DNA of 64,000 nucleotides from Bacillus tianshenii (GTDB taxonomy: Bacteria; Bacillota; Bacilli; Bacillales; Bacillaceae_N). Position 1 is the stretch's first letter. Every line of letters starts with the position of its first letter. The stretch lies in the NCBI GenBank assembly GCA_020524525.2, contig CP129018.1, positions 806,001 through 870,000 of the forward strand, in the 5' to 3' direction. The notes below the pieces were generated by a model, which made no database searches, was not told the DNA's origin, and saw only the letters and a program-made list of their open reading frames with translations. This document shows, piece by piece, positions 1 through 9,361 of this stretch. The position numbers were made by a program, and so were the translations under genes.

Positions 1-1471
1 GAGGCAACACTTGACCGGCATACTGTATGTTCTGAAGTTGTCGAAAAGTTAATTGGAATGGGCATTGAAGCTGATATCAATGTACGGATGATGATGGAGG
101 AGCTGAAGCGCTTAAGTGGTAAGCCTATCGTTGTCGCCAAAGGGATTGCTCCAGTTCAACCAGTGGATGCCCACCTTGAACTTTTATTTGAAAATGAAGT
201 AAAAGAAGTCTTGCATGAAGTGGACGGAAAAGTAGATTTCAAAAAGCGTTTAGAAATACCGAATGTGATTGCCGGTGATGTGATTGCTATTTTGCACCCG
301 CCGAAAGCTGGAAAAGAAGGACTGAATATTTTCGGTGAGCCAATCCATGTGCCAGCGCCAAAGCAGCTTAAGCTCCGTGAAGGGAAAAATGTGAAAATCA
401 CTGATGGCAAAGTGATCGCTTTAATTGATGGCAGGCCAACTCTTACAGGTCGAGCTGTTAAGCAGATTACAGTGCTTCCAATCTATGAAGTGCACGGCAA
501 TGTTGATATTAAGACGGGGAATATTTATTTCCATGGTGATGTGGAGATTAATGGGAACGTAATGGAAGGAATGCGCGTAGAAGCGGCAGGAAATGTACGT
601 ATTAAAGGGAATGTCTATCAAGCGACTGTTACAGCTTCCCAAAATATTTCAATCAGCGGCACAGTGATGAGAAGTCACATTTATGCTGGGCGTCACGGGC
701 TTTTTTACAGTATGATTTATACGACAATGCAGGAGCTTCATATTGAAATTGAGACTTTTTTTACAGGCGATGAAGCAAGTGTGTGCGGCATTTAAAGCGA
801 AGGGGAAGCCTTGTTTTGTCGGGCATGTCGCAGCTGCCTTAGTTGATGCGAAATTTCCGAAGCTTCCAGAGCATGTTACACGTTTTTATCAAATCATTTC
901 ACAAATGAAAGAGAGCGGTATGGAGATTCCACCATACATGGCAATTTCACAGCGTGTATTAAAATTGTTAACAGCTCGGCATCTAACCTTGACTATTGCT
1001 TCGCTGGATACGTTCGAAAGCATGTTATTTGCAATTCAAGAGCTTGTTGACCGAATTGAGCTTACTGTAGGCGATAAGAGTGATATTGAAGTTGGCAGTG
1101 CGAACCTGTCTGTCTTAAAAACAAACGGTACGATTGTTGTGACAGGGCGAGGCTTTGTGCAGACGGATGCATATGCAGGCCAAGAAATCCTTTTCAGGAA
1201 AACAACTGCGGCGATTCACGGCGGAAAAGTGATTGCAGAGCAGGCCATTTATGCAGGCAGTATCGGCAGTGAAAGAGGCCGTGCACCACTGGTGAGAGCT
1301 GGCAAGCAACTTACAGCAAATAAAGTTCATCAAGCAAAATTAATTATCGGAAAGAAGCATGTCCTCGTTGCTGACGAACTCCATCAGCTCACGTGTTTAT
1401 GGGACGCGAATGAAGAGAAGATGACATGTAACCAAGAAATTGAAACAGATGTTTTTGTAAATAGCACGTAA
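1..1471 (+). pseudogene. DUF342/FapA-family protein, 5' end outside the window, broken by a one-base frameshift
   Basis: The reading frame is open from base 1, so the gene starts upstream. Frame 1 (to 795) carries the beta-rich repeats typical of DUF342/FapA proteins (GDVEINGNV, AGNVRIKGNV). It then drifts at a run of seven T (756-762). Removing one T joins it to the frame ending at 1471, which continues with LQAMKQVCAAFKAKG and the family's C-terminal beta repeats. FapA-type proteins are linked in the literature to flagellar or envelope assembly, but the role of this copy is unknown. Either a sequencing indel, slippage, or a recent null mutation explains the break. The family call is fairly firm; whether the gene is functional is undecided. 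Confidence 0.75.
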
Positions 1472-1479
1472 GAGAAAGA

Positions 1480-1533
1480 GCACCGGTTTACCTCCCTTTA
1501 TCCAATAAGGAAGTGAATCGGTGCCTTCTTTGT
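1480..1533 (+). terminator. terminator after the DUF342 gene
   Basis: A 16-bp imperfect stem (gcaccggtttacctcc against ggaagtgaatcggtgc, with G.U pairs) is followed by a T-rich stretch, starting nine bases after the stop codon. Confidence 0.7.
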
Positions 1534-1698
1534 GAGAGGGTCGGCAATGTTGAAAGTGTAAAAATACAGGTAGGCATTTTACACATATTCAAAAGAAGTG
1601 TTAAATGAAGTAGAGGTAGAGCAGCCTTCAGAGGTTGTCTACAATTATGTCGGTACATACAGTGAGATTTTTTAAAAGTGTCTTGGGAGGGAACGAAT

Positions 1699-3069
1699 TT
1701 GGCAAACAGACGATTCGTCATTGCTGGAAGCGGGAGTGGTGTCGGAAAAACAACGCTGACGCTCGGCTTAATGGCGGCTTTTCAAAAAAGAGGATTAACT
1801 GTTCAAGGATTTAAATGCGGACCAGATTATATTGACCCGAGCTTTCAGACAGCACTAACAGGTCGTCCGGCACGAAATTTGGACAGCTGGATGTTTTCAG
1901 AGGAAACGTTAATGGCGATCTTAGCACGCGGTCAGAACGGTGCAGACTTATCGATTATTGAAGGTGTGATGGGTTTTTATGATGGAAAAGACCCGCTTTC
2001 GAACCGCGGAAGTACAGCGGAAATTTCGCTCTTAACAAGCAGTCCTGTTGTGCTTGTTGTCAATTGCGCAAGCATGGCTCGAAGTGCGGCCGCGATTGTA
2101 AAAGGGTTCCAAATGCTTGATGAAAAGGTTGATATCCGCGCAGTTATCGCAAATAAAGTAGGCAGTGAAGGGCATTACAAGCTTGTCAAAGCCGCGGTTG
2201 AACAGGAATGTGGTGTCCCTGTTATCGGCTATTTAACGAAGCAGTCTGAGCTCACGTTGCCAGAGCGTCACTTAGGATTGGTGCCAGCGATTGAGCGTGG
2301 GGATTTAGATGGTTTCTTTAATAAGCTTGCAGAGGTTGTAGGTGAGCAAATTGATTTAGATATGCTTTACGAATTAAGCGAAGCGCCAGCTGTAGCAGCG
2401 GATGAAACATTGTTTGCGGTCAAACAGCCAATACAGGTGACGATTGCAGTAGCAAAGGATGAAGCCTTCAACTTCTATTATCCAGAAAATTTCGAACTGC
2501 TAGAGGTATACGGGGCGAAGCTTCATTATTTCTCACCATTGCGCGGCGAAACGATTCCGCAAGAAGCGTCTGCTCTCTATATCGGCGGCGGTTTTCCTGA
2601 AGAATTTGCCCGAGAGCTTGCTGAGCAGGAAGCGGTGAAAGCGTCAATTCGAGCAGCAGCAGAGCGCGGCATGCCGATCTTAGCAGAATGCGGCGGCTAT
2701 ATGTATTTAACAGACTCTCTTCAGACAACAGATGGAGAGACACATGAAATGGTCGGTTTGGTAAGGGGAAGCGTGCGTATGACAGATAAGCTTGCGGCGC
2801 TTGGTTACCGTGAAATCGAGCCGAGTGAAAAGCACCCTTTCTTCTCACCAGCTGATCAACTTCGCGGTCATGAATTCCATTATTCTGTCTTTGAAACAGA
2901 TGAGACGCAAGCAGAGGCCTATCACGTTTCAGCACTTGGAAAGACGGCATGTACAGGCTACGCAGGGCGTAACATTGCGGCTGGCTATACACACCTTCAC
3001 TTTGCATCAAATCCAACCGCAGCGGAAAAATTTGTTGCAGCCGCAAAGGAGTATGGACGTGATGAGTAG
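1699..3069 (+). CDS. cbiA: cobyrinate a,c-diamide synthase
   Basis: This 456-residue cytoplasmic enzyme amidates the a and c side chains of cobyrinic acid, using ATP and glutamine, in cobalamin synthesis. The N-terminal P-loop is GSGSGVGKTT. The C-terminal class I glutamine amidotransferase domain has its nucleophile in LAECGGYMYL (Cys331). I chose TTG at 1699 because GGGAGGG at 1685-1691 is correctly spaced; an upstream in-frame GTG at 1678 lacks such a site. The stop overlaps the cobQ start by eight bases, so the two are probably translationally coupled. No B12-box riboswitch is visible upstream. Confidence 0.92.
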   Translation: MANRRFVIAGSGSGVGKTTLTLGLMAAFQKRGLTVQGFKCGPDYIDPSFQTALTGRPARNLDSWMFSEETLMAILARGQNGADLSIIEGVMGFYDGKDPLSNRGSTAEISLLTSSPVVLVVNCASMARSAAAIVKGFQMLDEKVDIRAVIANKVGSEGHYKLVKAAVEQECGVPVIGYLTKQSELTLPERHLGLVPAIERGDLDGFFNKLAEVVGEQIDLDMLYELSEAPAVAADETLFAVKQPIQVTIAVAKDEAFNFYYPENFELLEVYGAKLHYFSPLRGETIPQEASALYIGGGFPEEFARELAEQEAVKASIRAAAERGMPILAECGGYMYLTDSLQTTDGETHEMVGLVRGSVRMTDKLAALGYREIEPSEKHPFFSPADQLRGHEFHYSVFETDETQAEAYHVSALGKTACTGYAGRNIAAGYTHLHFASNPTAAEKFVAAAKEYGRDE

Positions 3070-4573
3070 AGCCCTTCCACTTATGATTCAAGGAACCCAT
3101 TCAGACGCAGGGAAAAGCGTGATAGCGGCCGCGTTTTGCCGAATTTTTGCGGATGCAGGTTATCGCACAGCACCGTTTAAGTCGCAAAATATGGCGCTGA
3201 ATTCGTATATCACCGCAGATGGCAAGGAAATCGGTAGAGCGCAGGGCGTGCAGGCAGAAGCGGCCCGAATTGAAGCGACAGTAGAGATGAATCCAATTCT
3301 AATAAAGCCGACAGGTGATTCGAACGCACAGATTGTTGTAAACGGCAAGCCATACCGCAACATGGAGGCATTCGGATATCGGGCGGACTTTTATGAACAA
3401 GGGCTGCAAATTATCGGTGAAGCATACGGTCGCTTGAGTGAACAATATGAACGGATTGTTATTGAAGGGGCTGGCAGTCCGGCTGAAGTGAACTTAAATG
3501 ACCGTGAATTTGTCAACATGAAGATGGCTGAGATTGCCCAATCACCTGTTATTCTCGTCGGCGACATTGAGCGCGGCGGTGTCTTTGCAAGCCTTGTCGG
3601 TACACTGCAGCTGTTGAATGAACAGGAACGTTCCCGCGTAATTGGTGTGATGATTAATAAATTCCGTGGTGACAAACGTCTGCTTCAAGATGGCTTGGAT
3701 TGGTTTGAGGACTACACAGGTGTGCCTGTTCTTGGCGTTGTTCCTCATTTACATGGCTTAAACATTGATGCTGAGGACTCGGTTATTTTAGATCGTCATC
3801 AGTCACGGGCGTTTGGTGAGGCAGAGCTTGATATTGCGGTGATCCGCTTGCCGTTTATTTCGAATTTTACTGATGTTGACCCGTTTTTTGCAGAAGAAGA
3901 TTGTGATGTGCGGTTTATTTCACGGGCTAGTCATTTCGGAAGTCCAGATCTTGTGATTATTCCTGGCAGTAAGAACACATTGGCTGATCTAGAATTTTTG
4001 AAACAAAGCGGACTTGCGGCATGTATTGCAGAAGCGGCTGAAGCAGGTGAAACGACAGTCATCGGAATATGCGGCGGATTTCAGATGCTTGGCGAAGACA
4101 TTCATGACCCTGAAGAAGTGGAATCGTCGCTTCAGTCTGCTCGTGGCTTAAGCTTGCTTCCTGTTCAGACGACAATGGCAAAGGAGAAGCGAACAGTCCG
4201 TTCATTCGGAACCTTACATTATGACGGCGCTTCCTATGAAATTGACGGCTATGAGATTCATATGGGGAAAACGACTGTAAACGGGGCGCCATTGATTGAG
4301 ATGAGCACTCATGACGATGGCTGTGTAAGTGAGAACGGGCGTGTATTTGGCACGTACTTTCATGGGCTGTTTCATAATGATGCGTTCCGCCACGGCTTGT
4401 TGAATGAGCTTCGTCAGCAAAAATCACTTGAACCGCTAACTGAGCGGGTTTCCTATCAGCAATTGCGTGAAGAGGCGTATGATAAGCTGGCACAGCACGT
4501 GAAAGAGCATGTTGACATAAAGCAAATTGAAGATAAAATGCACAGCTTTCAAGCGGAGGTGCGGCGCTCATGA
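3062..4573 (+). CDS. cobQ: cobyric acid synthase
   Basis: The product amidates the b, d, e and g side chains of adenosylcobyrinic a,c-diamide. It is 503 residues long, which is normal for the family. The N-terminal P-loop-like motif is GTHSDAGKS, and the C-terminal glutaminase domain has its Cys in GICGGFQML (Cys337). ATG at 3062 lies inside the end of cbiA and gives the family N-terminus ALPLMIQGTHSDAGKS. A longer in-frame extension upstream lies within cbiA and is a shadow. The gene overlaps the next one by ATGA. With cbiA and sirC it forms a partial cobalamin operon; the rest of the pathway is not in the window. Confidence 0.93.
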   Translation: MSRALPLMIQGTHSDAGKSVIAAAFCRIFADAGYRTAPFKSQNMALNSYITADGKEIGRAQGVQAEAARIEATVEMNPILIKPTGDSNAQIVVNGKPYRNMEAFGYRADFYEQGLQIIGEAYGRLSEQYERIVIEGAGSPAEVNLNDREFVNMKMAEIAQSPVILVGDIERGGVFASLVGTLQLLNEQERSRVIGVMINKFRGDKRLLQDGLDWFEDYTGVPVLGVVPHLHGLNIDAEDSVILDRHQSRAFGEAELDIAVIRLPFISNFTDVDPFFAEEDCDVRFISRASHFGSPDLVIIPGSKNTLADLEFLKQSGLAACIAEAAEAGETTVIGICGGFQMLGEDIHDPEEVESSLQSARGLSLLPVQTTMAKEKRTVRSFGTLHYDGASYEIDGYEIHMGKTTVNGAPLIEMSTHDDGCVSENGRVFGTYFHGLFHNDAFRHGLLNELRQQKSLEPLTERVSYQQLREEAYDKLAQHVKEHVDIKQIEDKMHSFQAEVRRS

Positions 4574-5199
4574 GCTATCCTGTCATGCTCAACTTAGAAG
4601 GTCAGCCTGTGCTTGTCGTTGGCGGTGGAAAAGTTGCGGAGCGCAAGGTGGAAGGCTTGCTTGAAGCGAAAGCTGATGTAACAGTGGTCAGCCCAGAGCT
4701 GACCGAACAGTTAAAGCGGTGGGCGAACGCTGGCCGCTTCACTTGGAGCGAGCGCACATTTACAGCAGGTGATGAAAGAGACGTGCGGCTTGTGTTTGCG
4801 GCGACAGATAAGCGTGAGGTGAACAAGGCGGTCTATGAAGCAGCGAAGTCTTCCGCTTTTGTTTGTACGGTTGATCATCCAGAGGAAAGCACCTTTACCG
4901 TTCCTGCTGTGATGAGGCGTGATCCGCTTGTCATCAGCATTTCCACAGGCGGTGCCAGCCCGATTGTAGCCCGTAAGATCAAGCAAGAGCTGTATGAAAA
5001 ATTCGATGATACATATGCGGATTATTTGATGTTCTTAAAGCAGGCACGGCATGTAATAAAGGAACAGGTTGCGGATGAAAAAAGGAGGCGTGCTCTTTTT
5101 GCTGAACTTGTGACAGACGACTATTATGAACGATACTGTACAGAAGGAAAAAAGGTCTGCCTAAAGGATGTGGAACGATTTATTCAAGGGGAAGGATAA
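4570..5199 (+). CDS. sirC: precorrin-2 dehydrogenase / sirohydrochlorin ferrochelatase-type protein
   Basis: The 209-residue protein matches the NAD-dependent precorrin-2 oxidase family (CysG N-terminal domain, Met8, SirC), which forms sirohydrochlorin for sirohaem or cobalamin. A Rossmann motif VVGGGKVAERKVEGLL sits near residues 15-30 and the family motif STGGASPIVARKIK is in the middle. It lacks the methyltransferase half of CysG. ATGA overlap with cobQ and the shared operon suggest it feeds the corrin pathway here, although sirohaem synthesis is also possible. SirC proteins are dehydrogenases only; whether this copy also inserts metal cannot be told. Confidence 0.88.
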   Translation: MSYPVMLNLEGQPVLVVGGGKVAERKVEGLLEAKADVTVVSPELTEQLKRWANAGRFTWSERTFTAGDERDVRLVFAATDKREVNKAVYEAAKSSAFVCTVDHPEESTFTVPAVMRRDPLVISISTGGASPIVARKIKQELYEKFDDTYADYLMFLKQARHVIKEQVADEKRRRALFAELVTDDYYERYCTEGKKVCLKDVERFIQGEG

Positions 5200-5296
5200 C
5201 GTGGAAAAAGAGATGGTTAGCTGATAAAGTACAGACCAGGCATCGTGAAATTTTATCATGAACTCAGCTGGTTTGAACAAACAACTGATGGATATA

Positions 5297-5336
5297 AAGC
5301 GGAGAGCCTTGTCTAAGCAGGCTGTCCGCTTTTTTG
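5297..5336 (+). terminator. terminator of the cobalamin operon
   Basis: The stem agcgga/tccgct continues through agcc/ggct and is followed by seven T. It closes the cbiA-cobQ-sirC unit before the repeat cluster. Confidence 0.8.
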
Positions 5337-5337
5337 T

Positions 5338-5990
5338 TAGGAGCTTCCGATGCACAGGACGTTTCGTTGTTAACCGACGTTCCTATTAATGCTCCGAGGC
5401 AAAGAACGTGCCTCTCTGCGTAAAGACTCCAGTGAACAATATTTCTAAGCGGCCCGCCTGCGCATTTCGAGATGTCTAGCTCCGGCGGGCAGGCTGCGCG
5501 AGTTGCTTCACCTTTCCACGCCGCAAGCAAAGTTCGGCTTTCTCTGTGTAAAGGCTCCAGCAATCGGACAGCCTAAGCGGCCCGCCTCCGCATTTCGGAG
5601 ATGTCCAGCTGCGGCGGCTAGGGGCTCGAGGTCATAAGTCAGCCTGTTGCGAGGACAAAGAGCGGTCCTCTCCACATTCTGCCTTATGCTTGTCGCCCCT
5701 GAACAAGCCGCCTCCGCATTTCGAGATGTCTAGCTCCGGCGGGCAGAAATTTGTGTCACTTCGCCTTCCCGCTCCGAGGCAAAGAACGTGCCTCTCTGCG
5801 TAAAGACTCCAGTGAACAATATTTCTAAGCGGCCCGCCTCCGCATTTCGGAGATGTCTAGCTCCGACGGGCAGGCTGCGCGAGTTGCTTCACCTTTCCAC
5901 GCCGAAAGCAAAGTTCGGCTTTCTCTGTGTAAAGGCTCCAGCAATCGGACAGCCTAAGCGGCCCGCCTCCGCATTTCGTTTGACGCGATG
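5338..5990 (-). repeat. repeat cluster 1 (mosaic of hairpin modules)
   Basis: Stitched GC-rich modules shared with the clusters at 9.7, 21.1, 40.9, 55.5 and 61.1 kb. The block with gaggcaaagaacgtgcctc occurs twice (about 5393-5466 and 5773-5850). The block ending in tccagcaatcggacagcct also occurs twice, and one long hairpin unit lies near 5605-5722 with apical stem gaggac/gtcctc at 5651-5670. Relative to the leading sequence gaaaagcggaggcg, the units point to the minus strand. No credible gene lies inside except the tail of the next minus-strand CDS. Confidence 0.85.
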
Positions 5991-6400
5991 AGTACGGCTA
6001 GGGTGATGCTGATGAGGCCGCTTGTGATGTAGATGAGGTTGTAGAATGGCAGGGCTTTTGCTTGGATGAAGGTTAATAGGTTTGGATAATGGAAGCTGAG
6101 CTTGGATGAAGTGTGGAGAGTGTACAGAGCTGTAAGAAGAATGACGATTTTCTCGCCTGTCCAAAAGATGATGCTCATCCAAAAAGCGGCTTTTGCAGTT
6201 TTTGAAAACATATTACGTGCATATAATCCAATGAACGTATAAGGAATAATCAGCAGCATCACTGCACTGAAAATGGCACCTGCTGTTCGTTCTTCTGAAG
6301 CAAGCTTTCCGTAGAGAGCATAAGAAATAAGCGTCGTAAAGAAAAGCGTTAAAAAGTAGAGAGAAAAAGCAATACACCATCCGTGAATATATTTCCGCAT
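5954..6400 (-). CDS. small four-helix membrane protein, unknown function
   Basis: The 148-residue protein has about four hydrophobic helices and no family that I recognise. AGGAGGG lies seven bases before the ATG. The C-terminal residues NEMRRRAA and the stop codon are encoded by the start of the repeat (gcggaggcgggccgcttag on the minus strand), so the original C-terminus was probably replaced or extended when the repeat arrived. It is transcribed divergently from the response-regulator gene at 6737. Confidence 0.65.
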   Translation of the reverse strand: MRKYIHGWCIAFSLYFLTLFFTTLISYALYGKLASEERTAGAIFSAVMLLIIPYTFIGLYARNMFSKTAKAAFWMSIIFWTGEKIVILLTALYTLHTSSKLSFHYPNLLTFIQAKALPFYNLIYITSGLISITLAVLIASNEMRRRAA

Positions 6401-6736
6401 ACCAATTCCCTCCTAGGTGTTATCATCGGTTCACTCACATACATGCATATGTATCAGGCGAACAACATAGAATGATAGGAAAACGAGTCTTATATTGTAT
6501 ATATTAGTCATAGATTTCCAAAATTCCTTCCTCAATGAATAAACTTTTATATTTTTTCAATATTTATTTCTATGTTTTTGTGAATCTTTTATGACAACCA
6601 TAGAGCTGGCAGTGAGCTATTTTGCTTGGAAAGATTTTAAGAAAATCAAAATTAAGCAGGAATTTGCCGAGAATTGGAGAAAAATGTTCGTACGATTTAT
6701 TAACCTCCGAAGAACGGTCATGAAAGGAAACTGCGT
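6401..6736. other. 336-base divergent intergenic region
   Basis: AT-rich region between divergent genes that must hold both promoters. I cannot fix a -10/-35 pair with confidence. A short open frame from ATG at 6591 overlaps the next gene but has no ribosome binding site, so I do not call it. Confidence 0.5.
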
Positions 6737-8257
6737 ATGCGAATTTTACTGATTACAAATGACAGACATTTAGCAAAAAGGATGGAAACATTTCTCGCCG
6801 AGCATGTGTTATCTTTTCGCGATGTCTCCCAGCAAGAGGCGCAGCACCTTTTAGAGAACGGGGGAGAGAATGATTTCAATTGTCTGTTGCTTGACGATCA
6901 ATTATCAGACCCTGACGTGATTCAGATGTGTGCAAATCTATCAGAACGAAAAGCCTTGCGTGACCTTCCGAAGCTTGTGTTGATTTCAAATGACCGAGAT
7001 GTGAGCTATATTAAGAAGCTGTTCACAGCCGGCGCGTTTGATTTTATAACGAAGCCGTTTGACGAAATGGAAGTGATTGGTCGTATTCATGCCGCTTCTA
7101 GCATTCGAAGGGAAATTACGAAAAGACAAAAGAATGAGCGTGAGATGGGGGAGTTGTTAGAGCAGTTTCGTTTGAATATTTCAGCGCTAAAGGTTGCGGC
7201 CCATGCGATTATTATTACCGATAAGATGGGGCGAATCTCATGGGTAAATCCTGCTTTTACAACCTTAACGGGATATGCTGAGCATGAAGCAGTTGGCAAA
7301 AACATGCATATTTTAAAATCTGGCATTCATGATGTGCAATTTTACGAAGATTTGTGGAGTACGATTTTAAGCGGACAAGTATGGTCTGGTGAGATTACAA
7401 ATCGAAGAAAAGATGGAACGATCTATCATGAAGATACATCCATAACACCTGTAACAAGTAAAAATGGTGAGATTACGCATTTTGTTTCGGTTAAGCAAGA
7501 TATAACCGAGCGTAAGAATATGGCCAAGAAGCTAGAAGAAGAGTTGCGTGTAGCGAAGCAAGTTCAGCAAAGCGCGCTAAGTCCCCCGTTGCATGATGAG
7601 TATATCGACCTTTCCGCGCTCTATCTCCCTTCAACTGAATTAGCTGGTGATATGTACAGTTGGTTCAAAATTGATGAACACCGTTACGGCATTTTCGTAT
7701 TTGATGTGATGGGACACGGTGTTTCTTCATCACTTGTCAGCATGTCAGTTCGCTCTGTCATGCGCGGCTTCATTACAAAGTCAGTTGAGCCGATTTCCGT
7801 TATCTCCGAGCTCAATCAGCATCTGCTTCAACTTTTCCAATACAATCGTTATTACACAAATCATTACTTAACCGCTATATATATTGAAATAAATGTAGCA
7901 GAAAAAACAGGTCAATATATTAATTCAGGTCATCCGCCTGCTTTCTTAATCTGTGACGATGGGGAAATTCAACAGCTGTCAAAAGGCTCGATGCCTGTCG
8001 GCTTATTTGAAGAATTTCCGATTGTAAAAGGTGAGTTTTCCTATGAAGAAAATATACGTCTGCTCGTCTACACGGATGGCTTAATTGAAGCCCTCTCAAA
8101 GGATTTCGACGTCGGCATGAAGCAATTGAGTGACTTCTATAATTCTTGCAGGTCGTTAAGCAGTAACGAAACGATTGGGAAAATGCATCAGCATATCCAA
8201 GATTCCGTTGTCAAACAATCAGATGATATTTGTGTCGTTCACCTTAAAACAAAATAA
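6737..8257 (+). CDS. response regulator with PAS and PP2C-type (RsbU/SpoIIE) phosphatase domains
   Basis: Domains in order over 506 residues: a receiver domain (about 1-120, acidic LLLDDQL and a KPF lysine), a PAS domain with C-terminal motif (about 145-265, ending in VSVKQDITERK), and a PP2C-like phosphatase (about 275-504, with GDMYSWF, DVMGHGVSS, SGHPPAFL and YTDGLIEA). Such proteins dephosphorylate anti-anti-sigma or STAS proteins when the receiver is phosphorylated. It may therefore feed a partner-switching pathway, possibly sigma-B; that link is inferred. AAAGGAAA precedes the start. Confidence 0.85.
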   Translation: MRILLITNDRHLAKRMETFLAEHVLSFRDVSQQEAQHLLENGGENDFNCLLLDDQLSDPDVIQMCANLSERKALRDLPKLVLISNDRDVSYIKKLFTAGAFDFITKPFDEMEVIGRIHAASSIRREITKRQKNEREMGELLEQFRLNISALKVAAHAIIITDKMGRISWVNPAFTTLTGYAEHEAVGKNMHILKSGIHDVQFYEDLWSTILSGQVWSGEITNRRKDGTIYHEDTSITPVTSKNGEITHFVSVKQDITERKNMAKKLEEELRVAKQVQQSALSPPLHDEYIDLSALYLPSTELAGDMYSWFKIDEHRYGIFVFDVMGHGVSSSLVSMSVRSVMRGFITKSVEPISVISELNQHLLQLFQYNRYYTNHYLTAIYIEINVAEKTGQYINSGHPPAFLICDDGEIQQLSKGSMPVGLFEEFPIVKGEFSYEENIRLLVYTDGLIEALSKDFDVGMKQLSDFYNSCRSLSSNETIGKMHQHIQDSVVKQSDDICVVHLKTK

Positions 8258-8314
8258 TGACTGCAATAAAGTGGAGAAAGAAGGCTGATGTTACGAATAT
8301 TGGAACATTTGCTG

Positions 8315-8343
8315 TTTAAAAATTCCTGTAAACCACATATAAT
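8315..8343 (+). promoter_or_regulatory. candidate sigma-A promoter of cheV
   Basis: TATAAT at 8338-8343 with TTTAAA 17 bases upstream (8315-8320), 39 bases before the cheV ATG. The -35 is weak. Confidence 0.45.
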
Positions 8344-8382
8344 AGAAAGTAAGATTCTATAAAACGGAAGGACGAAAGGCTC

Positions 8383-9291
8383 ATGGAAAAACAAGATAGA
8401 GGGATTTTACTAGAGAGTGGTACGAATGAACTAGAGATTGTTGAATTTGGAGTAGGAAAGAATGAATTCGGAATTAACGTTATTAAAGTAAAAGAAATTA
8501 TTAATCCGGTGCAGGTGACCGTTGTCCCGCACGCTCATCCAGCCGTTGAAGGAATAATCCAAATCCGTGGGGAAGTCGTGCCTGTTGTGAACATGGCAAC
8601 AGTACTAGGTTTTCCTCAATCAGAGGAGCCACAGAAAGATAAATTCATCGTATGTGAGTTCAATAAAACAAAAATCGTTTTCCACGTGCATACTGTTTCG
8701 CAAATTCACCGTATTTCTTGGGATTTAATTGAGAAGCCTTCTGAAATGTATTCAGGACTTGAAAGCCAAGTAATCGGTGTTATCAAAATGAACGGGAAAA
8801 TGATTTTAATGCTAGATTACGAGAAAATCGTCGTAGACATTAACCCAGACTCAGGTATCAGCACGGACCAATTGAAGAAGCTCGGACCACGCGACCGTTC
8901 AGAGAAGAAGCTAGTCGTCGCTGAAGACTCCGCATTGCTTCGAAAATTGCTTGAAGAAACGCTTGATGAGGCTGGTTACGGCCAAGTCCAATTCTTCGAA
9001 GATGGGTCACTTGCATTGAAGTATTTAGAAGGAATTGTTGAGAATGGCAAAGATATTGAAGAGGAAGTACAGCTAGTTATTACTGATATCGAAATGCCGA
9101 AAATGGACGGTCACCATTTAACAAAACGAATTAAAGATCATAGTGATTTGAAAAAGCTTCCTGTTATTATTTTCTCATCTCTTATTACAGACGACCTTCG
9201 CCACAAAGGGGAAGTGGTTGGTGCAAACGGCCAAGTAAGTAAACCAGAAATCGTGGAGCTTGTCCAACTAATTGATCAACATGCCCTTTAA
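8383..9291 (+). CDS. cheV: chemotaxis coupling protein CheV
   Basis: CheV links chemoreceptors to CheA and adapts by phosphorylation. The 302-residue protein has a CheW-like domain (about 15-155, with VEGIIQIRGEVVPVVNM) and a receiver domain (about 170-302) with acidic DSALLRK, phospho-acceptor VITDIEMPKMDG and lysine in SKPE. Length and order are typical. In B. subtilis ykyB follows cheV closely; here ykyB is 4 kb downstream with genes in between. AAGGACGAAAGG precedes the ATG. Confidence 0.95.
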   Translation: MEKQDRGILLESGTNELEIVEFGVGKNEFGINVIKVKEIINPVQVTVVPHAHPAVEGIIQIRGEVVPVVNMATVLGFPQSEEPQKDKFIVCEFNKTKIVFHVHTVSQIHRISWDLIEKPSEMYSGLESQVIGVIKMNGKMILMLDYEKIVVDINPDSGISTDQLKKLGPRDRSEKKLVVAEDSALLRKLLEETLDEAGYGQVQFFEDGSLALKYLEGIVENGKDIEEEVQLVITDIEMPKMDGHHLTKRIKDHSDLKKLPVIIFSSLITDDLRHKGEVVGANGQVSKPEIVELVQLIDQHAL

Positions 9292-9292
9292 G

Positions 9293-9330
9293 AAAATTCC
9301 TTGTGCGGAAAGCCGTACAAGGAATTTTTA
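9293..9330 (+). terminator. terminator after cheV
   Basis: Inverted repeat aaaattccttgt / acaaggaatttt with a short loop, then T-rich sequence. Confidence 0.8.
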
Positions 9331-9361
9331 TTACATGAACGATGAAGAAAGGAAGACCAAT

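Noticed and set aside
1574-1675. Open reading frame of 33 codons just before cbiA that looks protein-like (SKEVLNEVEVEQPSEVV)
   Set aside because: No start codon or ribosome site and no family that I recognise; it might be a gene remnant but the evidence is too thin.
1540-1698. Cobalamin riboswitch before cbiA
   Set aside because: No B12-box consensus could be found in the leader.
5340-5990. Reading frames of 60-100 codons inside the repeat clusters (also at 9.7, 21.2, 40.9, 55.7 and 61.1 kb)
   Set aside because: They arise from GC-rich repeat sequence, recur in several frames and strands, and lack ribosome sites.
6591-6755. Open frame of about 50 codons overlapping the start of the response-regulator gene
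   Set aside because: No ribosome binding site and it overlaps a well-supported start; probably chance.
9272-9361. Upstream extension of the small exported protein into the cheV terminator
   Set aside because: Would place the start before a terminator hairpin and spoil the signal peptide; TTG 9362 is better supported.
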